Source: Candidatus Gastranaerophilales bacterium
GTDB taxonomy: Bacteria > Cyanobacteriota > Vampirovibrionia > Gastranaerophilales > Gastranaerophilaceae
Direction of reading: 5' to 3'
Assembly: GCA_944327245.1 (NCBI GenBank)
Contig: CALVHD010000005.1
Span: 1-64,000, forward strand
DNA length: 64,000 nucleotides
The notes under the pieces: generated by a model
Seen by the model: only the letters and a program-made list of their open reading frames with translations
The model's database searches: none
Told to the model about the DNA's origin: nothing
Program-made: the position numbers and the translations under genes
Shown here: positions 1 through 8,156 of the stretch, piece by piece
Layout: each line of letters starts with the position of its first letter
Numbering within the stretch: position 1 is the stretch's first letter

Positions 1-240
1 ATGAAAACCGGAGATATGGGAATTAATATAATATATTCCAACACGTATCTAAAAGGAAGAAAATTTGGTATAATTGACCTAGGTATTGAACTGGACAATA
101 TTGAGACCTTGAAGAAAGTTATTCAGGCAATTCAATCTATTTCGGATGTATATTCAGTAAGAAGACTGCAGCAAAAAGAAAATCTTAATCAGCCAAAACC
201 ATCCAAAAGAAAGAAAATACAAAAACACCCTAAACAATAA
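1..240 (+). CDS. C-terminal ACT domain of a Rel/SpoT-type (p)ppGpp synthetase/hydrolase, 5' end outside the window
   Basis: The reading frame is already open at base 1, so this is taken as the 3' end of a longer gene and the ATG at base 1 as an internal methionine. The 79 visible residues read like the last domain of long Rel/SpoT proteins: a beta-alpha-beta ACT module ending in the phrase DVYSVRR (residues 48-54), which matches the usual end of that domain. A basic tail of about 25 residues rich in Lys, Pro and Gln follows. Full Rel proteins make and degrade the alarmone (p)ppGpp, and this domain helps sense starvation at the ribosome. The stop codon is 15 bases before ribF, so the two may be cotranscribed. 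A free-standing ACT protein is the alternative. Confidence 0.7.
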   Translation: MKTGDMGINIIYSNTYLKGRKFGIIDLGIELDNIETLKKVIQAIQSISDVYSVRRLQQKENLNQPKPSKRKKIQKHPKQ

Positions 241-255
241 GGATTTTAATTTATA

Positions 256-1176
256 ATGCAGATATTGAGTGAAATAACTGAAAATAAGGGATTAGCAATT
301 GCACTCGGATACTTTGACGGTATTCATTTAGGTCATAGAAAAATTCTTTCAACACTAACTCAGCAAGCAAAAATGGAAGGATTAAAAACAGCTGTAGTTA
401 CTTTTGAAACAAATCCGGCTAATTATTTTAACAAAGAAAAAATTCCCGATATCCAAAATTTTAAAGACAAAGAACTAATACTAAAATCCTTAGGAATTGA
501 TTATCTTTACGAATTAAATTTTGAACTCTACAAAGATTTAAGTGCGCATGATTATCTAAAAAATGTTTTGGTTAAATATCTTGAACCAAAAATTATAGTT
601 GTTGGCTACAATCATACTTTTGGAAAAGACAGAACAGGCAATCCTTCTTTTTTAAAAGATTACGAATCAAACTATAATTATAAATGCATAGTTGTTCCTG
701 AATATAAATATAAAGACAAAGAAGAAGTAAGCTCAACAATAATAAGAAAAAGAATTAACTACGGACACTTGAATGCCGTTAAGGCTTTTTTGGGAAGATA
801 TTTTTCAGTTCGAAATTCCGTAATTAAAGGACAAAAAATAGCAAGAACTCTTGGATATCCAACCGCTAATATTGTCTGGCCCGACAGCATGATAAAACTG
901 CCCTATGGTGTATATTTCGGCTTTGTTCAAATTGATTCAAAAATGAACCCTGCATTAATTTCTTGGGGCAACAAACCGACTTTAACAAAAGGAGATGAAG
1001 AAATATTAGAAGCACACATTTATGATTTTGATGAAAATATATACGGCAAAATCATAAAAGTTATCTTTGTCAAAAAACTAAGAGATCAGGAAAATTTTGG
1101 CAACATCAGAGTGTTAATAACACAGCTGCAAAAAGACTACAAAGCTTTTGAAAAATGGGCAAGAATAATGAAATAA
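256..1176 (+). CDS. ribF: Bifunctional riboflavin kinase / FAD synthetase RibF
   Basis: RibF phosphorylates riboflavin to FMN and then adenylates FMN to FAD in the cytoplasm. The 306 residues have the normal two-domain length. The N-terminal nucleotidyltransferase domain shows GYFDGIHLGH (residues 18-27), GYNHTFGKDRTG (117-128) and SSTIIRKRI (159-167). The C-terminal riboflavin kinase domain begins near residue 180 and carries LGYPTAN (199-205), where the PTAN residues bind nucleotide and metal. The ATG at 256 gives the N-terminus expected for the family and has a GGAT sequence about 12 bases upstream. It follows the Rel-like gene by 15 bases. FAD and FMN are needed by several products in this window, including the ETF proteins. 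Confidence 0.93.
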   Translation: MQILSEITENKGLAIALGYFDGIHLGHRKILSTLTQQAKMEGLKTAVVTFETNPANYFNKEKIPDIQNFKDKELILKSLGIDYLYELNFELYKDLSAHDYLKNVLVKYLEPKIIVVGYNHTFGKDRTGNPSFLKDYESNYNYKCIVVPEYKYKDKEEVSSTIIRKRINYGHLNAVKAFLGRYFSVRNSVIKGQKIARTLGYPTANIVWPDSMIKLPYGVYFGFVQIDSKMNPALISWGNKPTLTKGDEEILEAHIYDFDENIYGKIIKVIFVKKLRDQENFGNIRVLITQLQKDYKAFEKWARIMK

Positions 1177-1362
1177 ATTTGGTTTATTTTATATTTCTTA
1201 AAATTTTGACAAATTTCATTTAAGAATATTGGCGATTATGATAGTATACAAATGCACCGGTTGGGTATATTGTTAAGAAATTGAAAAAACATATAAAAAA
1301 CTAGCAAAATTTTATTTTTTCATGTTTTTATTAATTTGTGTTTACAAGGAGAATGTGTCTTA

Positions 1363-2337
1363 ATGAAATTATCGCCAATAAGTGGCTCGTTAAATAATAA
1401 AAGTCAAGCAAACAACAATAATAAAAAATACAATTCAAATCAACCCTCTTTTAAAGGCGGAATAGATGCCTTAACAAGATTTTGGCAATTTGTTGATGAT
1501 GGCGGCCGCGCTCTGCAATTCACCGTAGAAGATATGACAGGAACAAACATTCCAAGAAGCATAAAAGGTGCTATGGCAGGCTATAAATATACAGGTAAAA
1601 TCAATGTTCCGGCTCTGCTTCAAGAAGCAATTAGAGAATTTTTAACAGGTCCTACTATGTGTGTTGCACCGGTTGCAATTTTAGCCACTGCAACCAAAAT
1701 GACAGGTAAAACCGCTAACACTCATATGGAAAACATTATAAACTTATCACACATAATGGAAAGTCTTCCTAAAGAAAATCTTTCAAAAGAAAATTTTGAA
1801 AATAAATTCTTTACAAATGCAGCTGCAGATTTGTTAAATCATTCAATCGGCAAAGAAGCGGATCCTGATTCAATTAGTCAATTAACCGAAGCAATTAAAA
1901 ACTATTCTAAATCAGACAAAAAAACCGGTTCTAAATTACTAGAAAATATGCAAGGATTATTTGAACAAATAGTTAAATCTCAAAAAGAAAGCTATAAAGA
2001 CACTGATTTCTTAGTAGCAAAATATTCTATTAACGGCACAAAAGAAGGTGCAACCAAATTTAAAAATTATATTGGATACATTACTTCTTATGCTAAAGAT
2101 TATGCTAAGAAAAATTCAAATTCAAATGGCACAGTCAAAATTACAAATGAAACAATTAACTCATTTAAAAAATCATGGCTTGGCAAACGCTTTATTACAG
2201 TTGCCTCAATGTTCTTTATTACAGGCATATTAATGTCGTTTATTCCGAAAATATACACTTGGGCCTCAGGCGGGGTTAACCCTAATGCTTCAGCTATTTA
2301 TAATGAAGCAAAGAAAAACGATAAGGAGGCTAAATAG
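1363..2337 (+). CDS. Unknown protein with N-terminal SFKG tag and C-terminal membrane segment
   Basis: Not recognised. The start is placed at ATG 1363 because AAGGAG lies at 1346-1351; a possible upstream TTG start at 1336 would put that ribosome site inside the gene. The 324-residue product has a low-complexity Asn/Lys-rich N-terminus (about residues 8-28) followed by PSFKGG (28-33). A middle stretch contains a short hydrophobic segment (GPTMCVAPVAIL). One convincing membrane helix lies near the C-terminus (TVASMFFITGILMSFIP). No cleavable signal peptide is visible. The stop codon overlaps the GTG start of the next gene by one base, so the pair is probably translationally coupled and the products may form one membrane complex. 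The opening MKLSPI and the FKG phrase recur in the repeat protein at 39629-41575. Confidence 0.75.
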   Translation: MKLSPISGSLNNKSQANNNNKKYNSNQPSFKGGIDALTRFWQFVDDGGRALQFTVEDMTGTNIPRSIKGAMAGYKYTGKINVPALLQEAIREFLTGPTMCVAPVAILATATKMTGKTANTHMENIINLSHIMESLPKENLSKENFENKFFTNAAADLLNHSIGKEADPDSISQLTEAIKNYSKSDKKTGSKLLENMQGLFEQIVKSQKESYKDTDFLVAKYSINGTKEGATKFKNYIGYITSYAKDYAKKNSNSNGTVKITNETINSFKKSWLGKRFITVASMFFITGILMSFIPKIYTWASGGVNPNASAIYNEAKKNDKEAK

Positions 2338-3473
2338 TGAATATACAGAAAATCGGACAAAATATAGCCTCATCAAATATAGCTAAATCAGCTATGAAAT
2401 CTGCAAATACTGCTTCAGAAAAACTTGGCGGCATAGTTGGTAATGCTCTTGAAAAATCAAAAAGCAAAGATGTTTTTTCTAAAATAGCAAACACTCTTGA
2501 ACCTACAGGAGCAAACAACGCATTTATCCCAATGGCAACATTAATGGTTGCAACAGTTATTGCGCCAAGGGTTCTAACAGCAGCAAAAAGAAATCCTGAC
2601 GACAAAGAAGCAACTAAAGACGAAATAACCGAAATCTTATTTAGAGATGTTCAAACAGTCCTTATTATTCTATTTGCGCTAAAATCCATAAATTCAATTG
2701 TTGCAGCAATAGCAAGCAAAAAATCAGGTTTACCTATGACAAATAAACCTTATCAAGAATTATTCCAAAATACCGACAAAGGTCTTAAAGGAATAAGCGA
2801 AAAAGCAAAAGAATTTATCAACAATCCAATAGACAAATTGAAAAAAATCGGCAGAAATATTCTTGATACGCTTCATCCGACTGATGGTGTCAGAGCATTA
2901 ACAAATGATGAATTTGTTTCAAAATATTCAGGCTATAGCAGTATAGAAGAAATTAACAAAATGTTTAATGAAATAAGTTCTCAAAAAGGCAATCCTGATA
3001 AAATATTCGATAAAATTATGAATATTTTAATCAACAACCAACAAAAAGCAATTGGGCAACAAAATGAACAAGTGCTGGCAAGAACTGCTAATAGAAATCA
3101 AGAAGCTCAAAAATTACTAGATGCTTTAATTGATGTTAAAAAGAAAGGACTAGCGAGCTTACAAGATGCTAAAAAACTAAACGAAGATGTTAAAAATCTG
3201 CTTATAGATTTCTTTAAAAATAATGAAAACAGGCTTGTGCTAGACGCCAAAGGTTTAAATGCATCACTTAGAACAGGTGCATTAGCATTTGAAGCAGCAT
3301 ATCTTGGCTTTGGTTTACCTGCACTTAACCAGCTAAGGCTTGAAAAGAAATATTTAAGCAACGAAAAGAAAAATAACGCGTCTACACCAAGAGCCCAAGG
3401 ACCAAATACTACTTTAAATTCTAAAACAGTTAAAGCAAACGAAGTTAAAATTTTTAATAAATTTATTAAATAA
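2337..3473 (+). CDS. Unknown membrane protein coupled to the upstream gene
   Basis: Not recognised. Translation starts at GTG 2337, whose first base is the last base of the preceding TAG stop. A strong AAGGAGG site at 2323-2329 supports this start. The 378-residue product has two hydrophobic stretches, about residues 58-80 (FIPMATLMVATVIAP) and 102-125 (VQTVLIILFALKSINSIV), which could form a hairpin in the membrane. The remainder is charged and helical, with coiled-coil-like Lys/Glu/Asn-rich segments, and the last 40 residues are low complexity. No signal peptide, enzyme motif or metal site is visible. The coupling suggests the product acts with the protein encoded at 1363-2337. A scaffold or envelope role is possible, but nothing in the sequence shows it. 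Confidence 0.72.
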   Translation: MNIQKIGQNIASSNIAKSAMKSANTASEKLGGIVGNALEKSKSKDVFSKIANTLEPTGANNAFIPMATLMVATVIAPRVLTAAKRNPDDKEATKDEITEILFRDVQTVLIILFALKSINSIVAAIASKKSGLPMTNKPYQELFQNTDKGLKGISEKAKEFINNPIDKLKKIGRNILDTLHPTDGVRALTNDEFVSKYSGYSSIEEINKMFNEISSQKGNPDKIFDKIMNILINNQQKAIGQQNEQVLARTANRNQEAQKLLDALIDVKKKGLASLQDAKKLNEDVKNLLIDFFKNNENRLVLDAKGLNASLRTGALAFEAAYLGFGLPALNQLRLEKKYLSNEKKNNASTPRAQGPNTTLNSKTVKANEVKIFNKFIK

Positions 3474-3540
3474 CATTATTTAACAATTTGTCCTTATAGA
3501 ATTTATGTATTAAAATGAAATTCTGTTTAAGGAGTTAAAA

Positions 3541-4161
3541 ATGATAGAAAATATATTAATTTCGCTTGCAAATTGGATTCAAGATGTTATTTTAAACCTT
3601 GGACCATGGGGGATTGCATTATTAATGGCAATTGAATCTTGTAATATTCCATTGCCCTCTGAAGCAATTTTACCTTTTGCAGGATATTTAGTTACAAAAG
3701 GAGCTTTTTCAATCCATACTGCAGCGTTTTTTGGTGCAATAGGTTGTGTTTTAGGCTCAATTCCATCATATTATCTTGGCTATTTTGGAGGAAGAAAATT
3801 TGTTGAAAAATATGGAAAATATTTTTTAATTTCAAAACGTGACCTTGAAATTGCAGATAAATGGGTAGAAAAATATGGCGATTGGTCATTTTTTATTTGC
3901 AGAATGCTTCCTGTAGTTAGAACTTTTATCTCGCTTCCTGCCGGCATTTTAAAAGCAAAGAAAAGATTTTTCTTTACATTTACCTTTTTAGGTTCATTAG
4001 TGTGGAGCTATTTATTAGTTTATATTGGAATAAAATTAGGTGAAAATACAGATAAACTAAAACATATTTGGCACAAGTTTGACGCATTAATAATTGTTAT
4101 TTGCGTTGTTTTAGGCATAATTTACATATACCATCACATAAAACATTTAAAAGAATCATAA
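3541..4161 (+). CDS. DedA-family (SNARE-associated/VTT) integral membrane protein
   Basis: DedA-family proteins are polytopic inner-membrane proteins needed for envelope homeostasis; several act in lipid-carrier (undecaprenyl phosphate or phospholipid) translocation. The 206 residues show the family landmarks: the acidic re-entrant motif ESCNIPLPSEAILPFAG, a GSIPSYYLGYFGGR glycine-rich turn, and the basic signature FFICRMLPVVRTFISLPAG with the two conserved arginines. Four to five hydrophobic segments are visible. The ATG follows TTAAGGAG by five bases. The gene converges on the MFS porter, and the two coding regions overlap by six bases at their stops with no hairpin terminator between them. 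The substrate cannot be read from sequence. Confidence 0.9.
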   Translation: MIENILISLANWIQDVILNLGPWGIALLMAIESCNIPLPSEAILPFAGYLVTKGAFSIHTAAFFGAIGCVLGSIPSYYLGYFGGRKFVEKYGKYFLISKRDLEIADKWVEKYGDWSFFICRMLPVVRTFISLPAGILKAKKRFFFTFTFLGSLVWSYLLVYIGIKLGENTDKLKHIWHKFDALIIVICVVLGIIYIYHHIKHLKES

Positions 4162-5484
4162 TTTAATTTTATTCATGCGATTTTCAATTTCTTCCAAACT
4201 GACATCTTTTGTTTCAGGGACAACATAATACACAAAAAACAAAGATATAACACAAATTATCGCAAAAATTAAAAATGTTATGCTTCCACCCAATTTATCC
4301 AACGAAATAGGAAATAATCCCGTTACAATAAAATTAAACACGAAATTTGAAACTATGCCGATGCTCATAGCAGCGCCCCTGTATTTAAGAGGAAAAATTT
4401 CAGCATTTAACAACAACGCCACAGGTCCTAATGACATTGAAAAAGACACAATATACAATGCGCTTGCTATCACAGCAAGATATTTTATAAAACCATAATC
4501 AAAAGCAAAACTAAAAGACAACAATAAAAGATTTATCAACATTCCGGTTAATCCGATATATAAAAGCGGTTTTCTGCCGATTTTATCCACAAGAGCAATT
4601 GCAACAAAAGTCATTAAAAAATTGATTAAACCAATAAAAATCGTCACAAATAAAACATCTTGATTGGATGAAAAACCAACCATTTTAAATATCGTGGGTG
4701 CATAATATATAATTGCATTTATACCTGTAGCAATTTGAGCAAACATAATCCCTATGCCAATTACAAAAGGAACCAATAAACGCTTTTCAAATTTTATTTT
4801 TTCATTATTTGAAAGAGTCTTTTTAATATTTTCAATTTCAAGGTCAACATTTTGATTTTTATCAATTTTTTCTAAAACAAATTTCGCTTTATCAATTTTA
4901 TTTTTTGCAACATACCATCTTGGAGTGTCTTTTAAAATTAACATTGCAAAAAATAAAACCACAGCAGGAGCTGCTCCCAATAAAAACATTATTCTCCAAG
5001 AGTGAACCAAATTGGCACAAAAGTAATTTACAAAATATGAAAATAAAATCCCTAATGTTATTGCTAATTGATGAAAAGAGACAATTTCGCCTCTTTTTTC
5101 TTTTGTAGAAATTTCACTTAAATATAAAGGTCCTGCAAAACTTACAACACCAACGGCACATCCTATAAACATTCTTGATAAAATTAATTCAACAATATTT
5201 CTTGAAAAACAACATAATACAGAGCCGACAATAAACACTCCCGCAGTCAAAAGCATGACTTTTCTTCTGCCGATTTTATCGATTAAAACGCCGTTTAATA
5301 AAGCGCCAATGACAGCTCCTATAGATACGGAACTAACCAATAATCCCGAATACAATGAATTCATTTCAAAGCTTTGACCGATATATAATAAAGCTCCTGA
5401 TATTACACCAGTATCAAAACCCGATAATAAACCGCCAAAGGAAGCCAATATTGCACAAATGTATAAATAAGCATATTTTTTCAT
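4156..5484 (-). CDS. MFS sugar porter (sugar/H+ symporter family)
   Basis: A 12-helix major facilitator of the sugar porter branch (relatives of XylE, AraE and GalP), importing a monosaccharide across the inner membrane. Family signatures appear in order: GFDTGVISGALLY in helix 1, DKIGRRK between helices 2 and 3, an RGEIVSFHQLAITLG segment, QIATGINAIIYYAPTIF in helix 7 (sugar-binding QxxxGxNxxxYY pattern), DKIGRKPLL between helices 8 and 9, PLKYRGAAMS, and the ending VPETKD. The 442-residue length is normal. Its start faces the oxoacid oxidoreductase operon across a 100-base divergent intergenic region. A TATAAT lies about 9 bases upstream of the ATG on the minus strand. The specific sugar is unknown. 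Confidence 0.92.
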   Translation of the reverse strand: MKKYAYLYICAILASFGGLLSGFDTGVISGALLYIGQSFEMNSLYSGLLVSSVSIGAVIGALLNGVLIDKIGRRKVMLLTAGVFIVGSVLCCFSRNIVELILSRMFIGCAVGVVSFAGPLYLSEISTKEKRGEIVSFHQLAITLGILFSYFVNYFCANLVHSWRIMFLLGAAPAVVLFFAMLILKDTPRWYVAKNKIDKAKFVLEKIDKNQNVDLEIENIKKTLSNNEKIKFEKRLLVPFVIGIGIMFAQIATGINAIIYYAPTIFKMVGFSSNQDVLFVTIFIGLINFLMTFVAIALVDKIGRKPLLYIGLTGMLINLLLLSFSFAFDYGFIKYLAVIASALYIVSFSMSLGPVALLLNAEIFPLKYRGAAMSIGIVSNFVFNFIVTGLFPISLDKLGGSITFLIFAIICVISLFFVYYVVPETKDVSLEEIENRMNKIKL

Positions 5485-5530
5485 ATATTCATTATAACAA
5501 GTTTTGTTAATAAATTCACTTTTTTATTTT

Positions 5531-5575
5531 TTGTGAGAGAATATATTTATAGGCTAATATTATTTTAAGGGAGAG
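5531..5575 (+). promoter_or_regulatory. Probable promoter and ribosome site for the oxoacid oxidoreductase operon
   Basis: TTGTGA at 5531-5536 and TAATAT at 5555-5560 are separated by 18 bases. A purine-rich ribosome site AAGGGAGAG (5567-5575) lies about ten bases before the ATG at 5585. This is the only intergenic space ahead of six closely packed genes. Confidence 0.4.
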
Positions 5576-5584
5576 TTTATAATC

Positions 5585-5794
5585 ATGTCATACATCAAAT
5601 TAGACCAAAACAAGTGCAAGTCTTGTTATTTGTGTATTGACGTATGTCCGCATAAACTTCTCAAAAAAAGCAGCCATATAGGCAGCACAGGTGAATTAAC
5701 AGTTGAATTTTCAGACACTGAAAACAAATGTATAGGCTGTGCTCAATGCGCAATAGTCTGTCCTGAAATAGCAATAGTGGAAGTAAACAGATAA
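5585..5794 (+). CDS. korD: 2-oxoacid:ferredoxin oxidoreductase delta subunit (2x[4Fe-4S] ferredoxin)
   Basis: This 69-residue protein is the ferredoxin-like electron-wire subunit of a four-subunit 2-oxoacid:ferredoxin oxidoreductase. Two complete [4Fe-4S] binding sets are visible: Cys 11, 14, 17 and 21, and Cys 49, 52, 55 and 59, each ending in CP. Electrons from oxidation of the 2-oxoacid pass from the beta subunit through these clusters to soluble ferredoxin. The stop codon of this gene overlaps the ATG of the alpha subunit by one base. Delta-first gene order is common for VOR/KOR-type enzymes. Confidence 0.9.
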   Translation: MSYIKLDQNKCKSCYLCIDVCPHKLLKKSSHIGSTGELTVEFSDTENKCIGCAQCAIVCPEIAIVEVNR

Positions 5795-6864
5795 TGGATG
5801 AAAAAGTTCTATTAAAAGGAAATATCGCAATAGCAAAAGCAGCACTCAATTGCGGATGCAGCTGCTATTTCGGCTACCCTATTACTCCTCAAACAGACAT
5901 CGGAGAATACCTGAGCCTTGAAATGCAGAAAAAAAACCTAGCCTATGTTTGCGCCGAATCTGAAATTGGTGCAATCAACATGGCGCTTGGAGCTGCTTCA
6001 AGCGGTGAAAAAGTAATGACTTCAAGTTCGTCCTGTGCTGTTGCGCTGATGCAAGAAGCGCTTTCATATGCATCATCAGATGAATTACCTATAGTTTTAG
6101 TTAATGTAATGAGGGCAGGTCCCGGACAAGGTTATATTTACCCATCACAGGGTGATTATAATCAGGCAACAATAGGAGGAGGAAACGGCGACTATAAAAC
6201 AATAGTACTTTCTCCAAGCAGCGTACAAGAATGCATTGATTTAACCTATAAATCTTTTTACTTGGCTCAAAAATATAAAAATCCAACCATACTTTTAGTT
6301 GACGGATTATTAGGGCAAATGGCAGAACCTGCAATTATCACAAAAAATCCATATCCCGATATTGATAATTCAAGCTGGATATTGGATGGTGCCAAAAATA
6401 GACCTTCAAGAAATATACACTCTCTTGAACCTGACCAAAATAAATTAAATCAACATATATTAAAACTTTATCAAAAATATCAACAAATTGAAAAAAACGA
6501 ACCTGTCTGGGAAGAATATCTATGCGAAGATGCCGATATTATCTTAACTGCATTCGGCACCATGGCAAGATCTATAAAAGCAGTATGTAACCATTTTAGA
6601 AAAACAAGAATTAAGATGGGTGTGTTCAGGCCTGTTACACTCTACCCATTCCCATACAAAAGATTAAGAGAACTGTCTGTTAAAGCAAGGTACTTTATTG
6701 ATATAGAAATGAATATGGGGCAAATGCTTAAAGATATAAGACTTGGAGTATTATCAAATGCCCAAATTTCATTTATAGGAAAACCTGTAGGAGACTGGTT
6801 GAGAAAAGAAGAAATAATAAGTGCCGTAAACAATATTATAAAGGAACAATATGCAAGTATATAG
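5794..6864 (+). CDS. vorB: 2-oxoacid:ferredoxin oxidoreductase alpha subunit, VorB-like
   Basis: The alpha subunit forms the active site together with the thiamine-diphosphate-binding beta subunit and binds coenzyme A. It starts with the family phrase VLLKGNIAIAKAA and carries the substrate-loop motif GYPITPQ (residues 27-33), then AESEIGAINM, MTSSSSC and NPTILLVDGLLGQMAEP. These phrases resemble proteins annotated as VorB (2-oxoisovalerate ferredoxin oxidoreductase) more than pyruvate or 2-oxoglutarate enzymes, but substrate choice cannot be settled by eye. At 356 residues it is a compact alpha subunit, with the ferredoxin domain supplied by the preceding gene. It overlaps the beta-subunit gene by 14 bases. 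Confidence 0.88.
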   Translation: MDEKVLLKGNIAIAKAALNCGCSCYFGYPITPQTDIGEYLSLEMQKKNLAYVCAESEIGAINMALGAASSGEKVMTSSSSCAVALMQEALSYASSDELPIVLVNVMRAGPGQGYIYPSQGDYNQATIGGGNGDYKTIVLSPSSVQECIDLTYKSFYLAQKYKNPTILLVDGLLGQMAEPAIITKNPYPDIDNSSWILDGAKNRPSRNIHSLEPDQNKLNQHILKLYQKYQQIEKNEPVWEEYLCEDADIILTAFGTMARSIKAVCNHFRKTRIKMGVFRPVTLYPFPYKRLRELSVKARYFIDIEMNMGQMLKDIRLGVLSNAQISFIGKPVGDWLRKEEIISAVNNIIKEQYASI

Positions 6865-7606
6865 CATTCCAAAATCCATAAAAAAAGATTCTAAATTCAC
6901 TTTCTGTAAAGGCTGCGACCATGGCGTTGCAATTAAAATTATTGCAGAAATCATTGATGAATTAAATTTAAAAGAAAATACAATTGCAATATCTTCATCA
7001 GGATGTTCTGTATTACTTTATAATTTTTTAGATGTCGATTGTCTTGAAGCTCCCCACGGCAGAGCATGTGCTGTTGCAACAGGAGTTAAACGAGCTCATA
7101 GAGCAAAAGGTCAAGACAAGTTTGTTTTTACCTATCAAGGAGATGGCGATTTTGCCTCAATTGGTCTTGGTGAGTCAATGCACAGCGCCCTAAGAGGCGA
7201 AAATATTACAGCTATTTGTATTAATAACACAAACTATGGTATGACAGGAGGACAAATGGGACCCACCTCAACCATGGGTCAATTGACAACAACAAGCCCT
7301 TTAGGCAGAAACAAAGAATACCATGGTTTTCCAATTAAAACAGCAGAGCAAATTGCGCTTTGTGAAGGCACACAATTTAGCGCAAGAGTTGCACTATACG
7401 ATGTTAAAAACATTCTTAAAGCCAAAAAAATAATAAAAAAAGCTTTTGAATGTCAACTTAAGGGAGGTGGTTTCAGCTTTGTTGAAATACTTTCATCCTG
7501 TCCTACAAATTGGAAATTATCCCCGCAAGATTCGCACAAAAAAATAGAAGAAGAATTGACAAAAATATACCCTTTGGAAATTTTTAAGGATACAACCAAT
7601 GATTAA
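6851..7606 (+). CDS. korB: 2-oxoacid:ferredoxin oxidoreductase beta subunit (thiamine diphosphate binding)
   Basis: The beta subunit binds thiamine diphosphate and the proximal [4Fe-4S] cluster. Visible motifs are CKGCDHG (Cys 19 and 22), a further conserved Cys at 52 in SSSGCS, EAPHGRA (67-72), the TPP/Mg motif GDGD (97-100) with NNTNYGMTGGQ (125-135), and a late Cys in SSCPTNW. All are intact, so the enzyme should be active. The length (251 residues) is typical of the short beta subunits. It overlaps the alpha gene by 14 bases and the gamma gene by 8 bases, implying coupled translation and equal stoichiometry. Confidence 0.92.
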   Translation: MQVYSIPKSIKKDSKFTFCKGCDHGVAIKIIAEIIDELNLKENTIAISSSGCSVLLYNFLDVDCLEAPHGRACAVATGVKRAHRAKGQDKFVFTYQGDGDFASIGLGESMHSALRGENITAICINNTNYGMTGGQMGPTSTMGQLTTTSPLGRNKEYHGFPIKTAEQIALCEGTQFSARVALYDVKNILKAKKIIKKAFECQLKGGGFSFVEILSSCPTNWKLSPQDSHKKIEEELTKIYPLEIFKDTTND

Positions 7607-8156
7607 AAACTTTATTATCTCAGGCTCAGGAGGACAAGGAATCCTTTCAATAGGAACAATATTAACCAATATATTCATGTTAGGAAATAAATTTGTAACA
7701 TATTGTCCTTGCTATGGCGCCGAAATGAGAGGTGGAGCAGTTCATTGCGAAGTAAATATGTCAGATGATGAATTATATACGCTACAAAACGAAAAAGCAG
7801 ATTTTGTCATTGCACTAAACCAAACTTCTTTTGATAAATTTATCTCGAAAGTAAAAGAAGGAGGAACAATAATAGTAAACTCTTCCATGGCAAAAATTGA
7901 AAAAACAAGAAATGATATAAAATATATCTTTGCGCCTTTTACTCAAGAAGCAATAAAACTTGGCAACATCAAGATTGCAAATTCGATTGCACTGGGAGTA
8001 TTATCAAAAATATTAGGAAATTTGACTATGGAAAATGTCAAAAAAGCATATGAAAAAATTCTTAAAGACAAAAAAGAATTAATTCAAAAAAATATAGATG
8101 CCTATCTTTTTGGCTATAATTACATTCAAGAAAAGGAACAAATACAATGTCAATAA
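7599..8156 (+). CDS. korC: 2-oxoacid:ferredoxin oxidoreductase gamma subunit
   Basis: The gamma subunit completes the four-subunit oxidoreductase and contributes to CoA binding and assembly. The start IISGSGGQGILSIG is the standard glycine-rich opening of the family, and CPCYGAEMRGGAVHCEV is the usual second signature. At 185 residues it has normal length. It overlaps the beta gene by 8 bases upstream and fabH by 10 bases downstream; the second overlap ties the oxidoreductase directly to fatty-acid initiation. Confidence 0.92.
   Translation: MIKNFIISGSGGQGILSIGTILTNIFMLGNKFVTYCPCYGAEMRGGAVHCEVNMSDDELYTLQNEKADFVIALNQTSFDKFISKVKEGGTIIVNSSMAKIEKTRNDIKYIFAPFTQEAIKLGNIKIANSIALGVLSKILGNLTMENVKKAYEKILKDKKELIQKNIDAYLFGYNYIQEKEQIQCQ

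Noticed and set aside
1-255. An FMN riboswitch associated with ribF
   Set aside because: ribF follows the Rel-like coding region by 15 bases, leaving no room for one.
1206-1242. TTGACA followed by TATGAT as a promoter for the coupled membrane genes
   Set aside because: The spacer is 25 bases, too long for a standard promoter, and no better -10 lies at 16-18 bases.
1336-1362. Possible TTG start 27 bases before the chosen start of the first unknown membrane gene
   Set aside because: It would place the AAGGAG ribosome site inside the gene, and the ATG at 1363 has proper spacing to it.
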